DNA of 10,532 nt from Bacteroidales bacterium. Lineage in GTDB: Bacteria > Bacteroidota > Bacteroidia > Bacteroidales > UBA12077. The stretch is from positions 1 to 10,532 of the forward strand of contig JASGMZ010000092.1 of NCBI GenBank assembly GCA_030156305.1, read 5' to 3'. Below the pieces are notes generated by a model. It saw nothing but the letters and a program-made list of their open reading frames with translations, was not told the DNA's origin and searched no databases. Of this stretch, positions 6,401 through 10,532 are shown one piece after another (position 1 is the stretch's first letter; each line of letters starts with the position of its first letter). The position numbers were made by a program, and so were the translations under genes.

Positions 6401-8701
6401 TTAAACAAAAATTCCTCCAATAGCCACGGTTAATCCGGCCATAACTACTGAAACCATGGTCATAAGTTTAATCAATATATTTAAGGATGGGCCTGAGGTA
6501 TCTTTAAACGGGTCACCAACAGTATCTCCGGTAACACTTGCTTTGTGAGCTTCGCCACCTTTTCCGCCATAATTTCCTTTTTCAATATATTTTTTAGCAT
6601 TATCCCATGCACCTCCTGAATTATTTAGCATACATGCTAATGTAAATCCAGTAACCAGGCCGCCGGCTAATAACCCGACAACTCCGGCTACTCCTAAAAC
6701 AACACCCACAATAACGGGTACTGCAATGGCAAATAATGAGGGAAGTAACATTTCTCTTTGTGCTCCTTTTGTTGAAATTGCTACACATCTTGCATAATCA
6801 GGTTTTCCTGATCCATCCATAATTCCAACAATGGTTTTAAACTGATGGCGGACTTCGTCTACCATCGCTCCGGCAGCACGGCCAACAGCTTTCATGGTCA
6901 TTGCACTAAATACAAATGCCATCATCGCTCCAAGGAATAATCCACCCAATAACATGGGGTTAAACAGGGATAAATCGTAAGCAGCTGAGAAATCTTTAAT
7001 CGAAGCTGTGGTAACTTCTATCGCATTTTGTCCTTTTTCAATTACTGCCGGCATGTTTTCAGTCCCTTTATAAAATAAGGTATCGCCAATTTGCTTAAAT
7101 CCTTCTGCACTTGAGGTGGCAAATTTCCCTATCCATAATCTTACTTCTTCCATGTATGCTGATAGTAAAGCCATTGCTGTTAAAGCAGCAGAGCCAATAG
7201 CAAATCCTTTTCCAGTAGCAGCTGTTGTATTTCCAAGCATATCGAGAGCATCCGTTCTTTCTCTTACTTCTTTGGGGAGTTTAGACATTTCTGCATTACC
7301 ACCTGCATTATCGGCGATAGGGCCAAAAGCGTCTGTAGCCAGAGTGATTCCTAAGGTAGAAAGCATACCTACGGCAGCAAAACCTATTCCGTAAACACCC
7401 ATGGCAAAATTGTTAAATCCTCCGGCAAAGCCGAATGATCCGATAATTCCCACAACAATAGTCACTACAGGAATCCAGGTAGAGTACATGCCAACAGCAA
7501 TTCCGTCAATGATGGTTGTTGCATGTCCTCCCAGGGTTTGTTTTGCAATTCCTTTGGTTGGTTTATATTCATCCGAAGTAAAATATTCGGTTCCCTGTCC
7601 GATAATAACTCCGGCAACAAGGCCTGTTACCACGGAACCAAAAATTCCCCACGTAATCCATCCAAAATATGCCAGTCCGGCTACTGCTACTAAAATTAAT
7701 GCAGAGCTCCCACCGGTACCTAATAATAATGCTTTTAAAAGATTTTTTTGAGTAGCTGATTCTTTTGCTCTAACCATAAAAATACCAATTATCGATAAGA
7801 TAATTCCAAAAGCAGCGACAAGCATAGGCGCAATGATAGACCTTACGGAATCAATTCCGGAAATGGCCGGTAGTGCAGCGCCTAATGCCGCAGTGGCCAG
7901 GATTGATCCTGCGTATGATTCGTAAAGGTCAGCCCCCATACCGGCAACATCACCTACATTGTCACCTACATTATCAGCTATGGTTGCAGGGTTTCTTGGG
8001 TCATCCTCAGGAATACCAGCTTCAACTTTTCCTACTAAATCAGCTCCTACGTCAGCAGCTTTGGTATAAATACCCCCACCCACACGTGCAAAAAGTGCTT
8101 GTGTTGAGGCACCCATTCCAAAGGTTAACATGGTAACGGTAATTTCAACCAGCTTGCCATGTTCTGTTGTCCCTGGATGAACAAAAGTAAGGCCTAACAT
8201 TTCAAATCCGTTTTGCATATGTTCGGGAGTGTAAACAAATTGATTTAAAACAAACCACCAAAGGGCGATATCAAGTAATGCAAATCCTACAACTACAAGT
8301 CCCATTACCGCTCCACTGCGAAAAGCAATTTTTAATCCTTTGTTTAACGATTGTGATGCTCCGTGTGCTGTTCGGGCTGAAGCATAGGTTGCTGTCCGCA
8401 TGCCTAAATATCCGCATAATCCGGAAAAAAAACCTCCGGTTAAGAAGGCTACCGGAACAAATGGATTTTGTACGCCAAAATAGGCCAACATTAATAGTAA
8501 GAGGAACAGTACAATAAAAACAATCGTTACTACCCTGTATTGTCTTCGCAAATACGCCATTGCTCCTTCGCGGACATGCTGGGCTATTTCTTTCATTTTA
8601 TCTGTCCCTTCTGAATTTTTCATCATGCTCTTGAAGAAAAACCAGGCAAAAGTTAGTGCTAACACTGAAGTTAAAGGAATAAACCAAAATATACCTTCCA
8701 T
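6401..8701 (-). CDS. hppA: Membrane-bound ion-translocating pyrophosphatase (K+-dependent type)
   Basis: This 766-residue polytopic membrane enzyme splits pyrophosphate and pumps H+ and/or Na+ across the inner membrane. The catalytic core is plain to see: DVGADLVGKVE (217-227, the D-x7-K-x-E motif), DDPRNPATIADNVGDNVGD (from about 233) and, near the C-terminus, NSGGAWDNAKKYIE followed by HKASVTGDTVGDPFKDTSGP. GNTTAATGKG (490-499) has Ala where K+-independent enzymes have Lys (GNTTKATTKG), so the enzyme should belong to the K+-dependent clade. That clade includes Na+-, Na+/H+- and H+-pumping members, and I cannot decide among them by eye. Length is at the upper end of the normal range because of an extra loop at about residues 515-570 (KFATSSAEGFKQIGDTLFYK onward). 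It has its own promoter and terminator, so it is probably monocistronic. It recovers energy from biosynthetic PPi. Confidence 0.97.
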   Translation of the reverse strand: MEGIFWFIPLTSVLALTFAWFFFKSMMKNSEGTDKMKEIAQHVREGAMAYLRRQYRVVTIVFIVLFLLLLMLAYFGVQNPFVPVAFLTGGFFSGLCGYLGMRTATYASARTAHGASQSLNKGLKIAFRSGAVMGLVVVGFALLDIALWWFVLNQFVYTPEHMQNGFEMLGLTFVHPGTTEHGKLVEITVTMLTFGMGASTQALFARVGGGIYTKAADVGADLVGKVEAGIPEDDPRNPATIADNVGDNVGDVAGMGADLYESYAGSILATAALGAALPAISGIDSVRSIIAPMLVAAFGIILSIIGIFMVRAKESATQKNLLKALLLGTGGSSALILVAVAGLAYFGWITWGIFGSVVTGLVAGVIIGQGTEYFTSDEYKPTKGIAKQTLGGHATTIIDGIAVGMYSTWIPVVTIVVGIIGSFGFAGGFNNFAMGVYGIGFAAVGMLSTLGITLATDAFGPIADNAGGNAEMSKLPKEVRERTDALDMLGNTTAATGKGFAIGSAALTAMALLSAYMEEVRLWIGKFATSSAEGFKQIGDTLFYKGTENMPAVIEKGQNAIEVTTASIKDFSAAYDLSLFNPMLLGGLFLGAMMAFVFSAMTMKAVGRAAGAMVDEVRHQFKTIVGIMDGSGKPDYARCVAISTKGAQREMLLPSLFAIAVPVIVGVVLGVAGVVGLLAGGLVTGFTLACMLNNSGGAWDNAKKYIEKGNYGGKGGEAHKASVTGDTVGDPFKDTSGPSLNILIKLMTMVSVVMAGLTVAIGGIFV

Positions 8702-8796
8702 TTTTTGTTGTTTTTAAATTAGTTATTATTATTTAGAGTTATTTTAAACGTATTTAATATATTGAGTGTTTGTTATGTTTTTTTATAAAATGAAAA

Positions 8797-8827
8797 CAAA
8801 AATAGAACATAAAATTCTGCTGTACAA
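8797..8827 (-). promoter_or_regulatory. hppA: Probable hppA promoter
   Basis: On the minus strand TATTTTTG (8804-8797) matches the TAnnTTTG -7 box, and TTG at 8827-8825 lies 20 bp upstream as the -33 element. It would give an AT-rich untranslated leader of about 90 nt before the ATG at 8701. The remaining space up to the methyltransferase stop (8828-8970) shows no gene and no clear terminator. Confidence 0.5.
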
Positions 8828-8970
8828 CATAAATTGAAAATAATTGTTCGTTAAATTACTTTTTGTTAAATCATTACCAAAATGTTTATTACTTTTGTTA
8901 ACTGGTGGAAAAGTTTTTTATGCTTAATCATTCTATTTATTTCCATTGAACCAGAATCTTACAAGATGAA

Positions 8971-9867
8971 TTAGCTGTTTTTCTTCTTCAAAATATAAAT
9001 TACAGAACTGGATTTTTTTATGTTGATTAGACTGGCTGCATAAGCGATGAACCCAATAAAAATACCTCGTAAAAACTGGAAATTTTTATCCCGGTATTTT
9101 TCACTTAATAATGAGTTGTAGAATGAATCAAAAGGTAATCGTTTTAGCTTGCTTATCGTAAAATTTGCTGAAATAAGCCTGGCAATGGTTTGAGGTGTAA
9201 AATGCCAGATATGTCTTGGAACATCATAACCGGCCCAAAATTTTTTATAAAATTTGCCATCGAAACTATCCGGATTAGGTAATGCCAGGATAAGAATGCC
9301 ATCTTTGTCCAATATCGCTGATATTTTTTGCAGGTATAAACGGGGTTGATATAAATGTTCCAGTACATGCCACAGGGTAACTACTTTAAATTTTTCATGG
9401 ATCTCCCCGTTGAGTAATTTATCCGGGGGGAGAATATGTAATCCAAAATGTTGTTTGCCGAAGTTTCTTGCTTGTTCATTTATTTCAAGCCCCAGCGTTT
9501 GAAAGCCCTTATCTTTCATATAATTTAAAAAATAACCTGTACCGCAGCCAATATCCAAAAGGGTTTTTCCGGAAGATATTTTGTTAATGAGTCGGTATTT
9601 TTTTCCAAGCATGATTTTGCGGGCAATGTGATATAGCCTGTTAACAAGACCTTTTTTTGTATCAGAGTGGGAGATATACTCTTCGCTTGCATAATAAGAA
9701 CCGATAGATTCCTCGTCCGGAATATTTTGGGTAAACAGAAAATTGCATTGGGTACATTGCCAGATTTCGAAGGGTTCTTTGGAGATAGAATAATCCTCTG
9801 ATGAAATGGTTGATATTATTTTATGGCTTTGGCATAGCGGGCAATTTGAATATATTATTTTTTTCAC
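8971..9867 (-). CDS. Class I SAM-dependent methyltransferase with N-terminal zinc ribbon
   Basis: The protein has 298 residues. An N-terminal zinc-binding knuckle (CPLC at 9-12, CTQC at 38-41) precedes a Rossmann methyltransferase domain. SAM motif I is LLDIGCGTGYF (103-113), the acidic end of strand 2 is LGLEIN (125-130), and the post-motif WHVLEHLYQP (166-175) and ILALPNPDS (193-201) are typical of the Methyltransf_23 group. WAGYDVPRHIWHFT (211-224) is a recurrent signature of these zinc-ribbon enzymes. A hydrophobic stretch (about 264-282) near the C-terminus may touch the membrane. The start is GTG (9867-9865); an in-frame TAA six codons upstream rules out a much longer form, and there is no ATG before the CPLC motif. 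Relatives often act on sugars, polyketides or cell-surface molecules, but the substrate here is unknown. No neighbour gives a hint. Confidence 0.9.
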   Translation of the reverse strand: MKKIIYSNCPLCQSHKIISTISSEDYSISKEPFEIWQCTQCNFLFTQNIPDEESIGSYYASEEYISHSDTKKGLVNRLYHIARKIMLGKKYRLINKISSGKTLLDIGCGTGYFLNYMKDKGFQTLGLEINEQARNFGKQHFGLHILPPDKLLNGEIHEKFKVVTLWHVLEHLYQPRLYLQKISAILDKDGILILALPNPDSFDGKFYKKFWAGYDVPRHIWHFTPQTIARLISANFTISKLKRLPFDSFYNSLLSEKYRDKNFQFLRGIFIGFIAYAASLINIKKSSSVIYILKKKNS

Positions 9868-10279
9868 AAGTAAGAATATATTTTAGTTAATTAATTGATT
9901 TTGTGTAACATCCATGTTATATTTATTCCATTTTTGTGTGCTTCAGTGCATGGATATTTCATTGATTATTAGGCTCTCTTTAATAAAGTTGGTGTTAAAA
10001 AAATTTGTTATTCTCAAATATATGAAAAGTTCACTACATTATGATTCCAATTTTGAGCATTCCATGTATTTTTATTTTAATAGAGCCAATATAATTAAAT
10101 GATAAATATCGAATATCAGATGAAACATCCATGAGCTAACGCACACACAAGGGAATGATTATATAACGAAACTTGAAATTTGAAACTTGAACTTAGCAAA
10201 GCGATTTCACGAACACCTTTAAAATATAATTATTGTGAGTAAATGAGGAAAAAACTTTCTATGATACATCCAAATTTCC

Positions 10280-10336
10280 AATTTCGAATTTCTGATTTCC
10301 AATTACTAATAATTACAAATTTCGAATTACTGATTT
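10280..10336. repeat. Tandem 19-bp AATTTCGAATT-type repeat
   Basis: AATTTCGAATTTCTGATTT at 10280-10298 recurs at 10318-10336 with one change (18 of 19 identical), giving a 38-bp period. Partial copies (AATTTCC, CCAATTAC, ACTAATAATTAC) fill the space between. AATTTCC at 10273-10279 also has an inverted partner GGAAATT at 10358-10364. Such AATTTCGAATT runs look like the intergenic repeats scattered through many Bacteroidota genomes. Confidence 0.65.
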
Positions 10337-10419
10337 TTCTAAAAAACATAAATAACTGGAAATTAATTAATTACTAAAATATGAACAGATAAAAATTTAA
10401 ATTTATTGCATCTGATTTT

Positions 10420-10523
10420 AACTCTGTGAAACACTGTGATAACCTCTGTGAACACTGTGGTTAAAAAATAATGTGTTTTACCACAGAGTTACATAGAGTA
10501 TGGCTCAGAGTAACACAGAGTAA
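10420..10523. repeat. Imperfect long inverted repeat of CTCTGTG/CACAGAG units
   Basis: The left arm (about 10420-10462) holds CTCTGTGAA, CACTGTG, CTCTGTGAA and CACTGTGG spaced about 10-12 bp apart. The right arm (about 10480-10523) holds CCACAGAG, CATAGAG, CTCAGAG and CACAGAG with similar spacing. Each arm is close to the reverse complement of the other around a 17-nt AT-rich loop, so the RNA would fold as a long imperfect hairpin. CACAGAG-rich elements are common dispersed intergenic repeats in environmental bacteria. The element may continue past the window edge. Confidence 0.7.
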
Positions 10524-10532
10524 TGAAACATC

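Larger units (their letters stand above)
9868..10532. other. Non-coding, repeat-rich intergenic region
   Basis: I find no convincing gene in these 665 bp. The only open stretch (plus strand, 9914-10102) has an unnatural composition and no family likeness. A TATATTTG -7-like box on the minus strand (10022-10015) might start the methyltransferase message about 140 nt upstream, but its -33 spacing is poor. The rest is very AT-rich, with short direct repeats (GAAACTTGAA at 10168-10177 and 10182-10191; AACATCCATG at 9907-9916 and 10124-10133) and the two larger repeat families listed separately. Confidence 0.7.

Noticed and set aside
7116..8517. Plus-strand open frames opposite hppA (7116-7394, 7401-7751, 7873-8136, 8278-8517)
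   Set aside because: They are antisense shadows of a highly conserved gene, with no family-like motifs and biased residue content.
8890..8897. Plus-strand TACTTTTG promoter-like box between hppA and the methyltransferase
   Set aside because: No plus-strand gene follows it; such boxes arise by chance in AT-rich DNA.
9153..9368. Second minus-strand frame inside the methyltransferase gene
   Set aside because: Out-of-frame overlap with a coding region whose motifs are all in the other frame.
9914..10102. 62-residue plus-strand open frame in the right intergenic region
   Set aside because: Chance opening in AT-rich DNA: no promoter or ribosome site, no recognisable motif, irregular composition.
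10271..10523. Possible CRISPR array
   Set aside because: Repeats are short and degenerate with no uniform spacers, and no cas genes are nearby.

Overview
The window looks like a chromosomal segment of a Bacteroidota bacterium, probably Bacteroidales/Marinilabiliales-like. The DNA is AT-rich, Shine-Dalgarno sequences are weak or absent, and several promoters carry the TAnnTTTG -7 box typical of the phylum. The gene content fits too: a small ribosomal protein bTHX, a K+-dependent membrane pyrophosphatase, and a BlaI/M56 pair whose peptidase ends in a TonB-type domain. Placement below phylum is inference.

Layout. At the left edge, three minus-strand genes may form one unit: a secreted thioredoxin-fold protein (1324-806), a DUF4190-like membrane protein with an acidic tail (729-235), and a DUF2752 protein (from 232) that starts 2 nt after its neighbour's stop and leaves the window. 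Divergent from them is a plus-strand major facilitator superfamily (MFS) transporter (1426-2668). Its first 250 bp carry an in-frame amber codon and two apparent 1-nt deletions, so I call it a pseudogene.

The centre holds a compact plus-strand regulatory cassette (about 2721-5890). It contains a palindromic operator over a phylum-type promoter, a BlaI-family repressor with a probably leaderless mRNA, an M56 (BlaR1-like) membrane metallopeptidase whose ATG follows the repressor's stop directly, and a secreted TPR protein. A strong hairpin terminator closes the unit. No beta-lactamase or penicillin-binding sensor domain is present. The likely logic is: an envelope signal reaches the M56 protein, proteolysis removes BlaI, and the operon is induced. 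The signal and targets are unknown. This is the most interesting system in the window.

The right half is on the minus strand. A bTHX ribosomal protein carries a histone-H1-like Lys/Ala/Thr tail (6265-5900). Next is hppA, a membrane-bound ion-pumping pyrophosphatase (8701-6401) with its own promoter and terminator, then a zinc-ribbon SAM methyltransferase (9867-8971). The last 665 bp (9868-10532) have no convincing gene and hold intergenic repeat families: a tandem AATTTCGAATT-type repeat and a long imperfect inverted repeat built from CTCTGTG/CACAGAG units.
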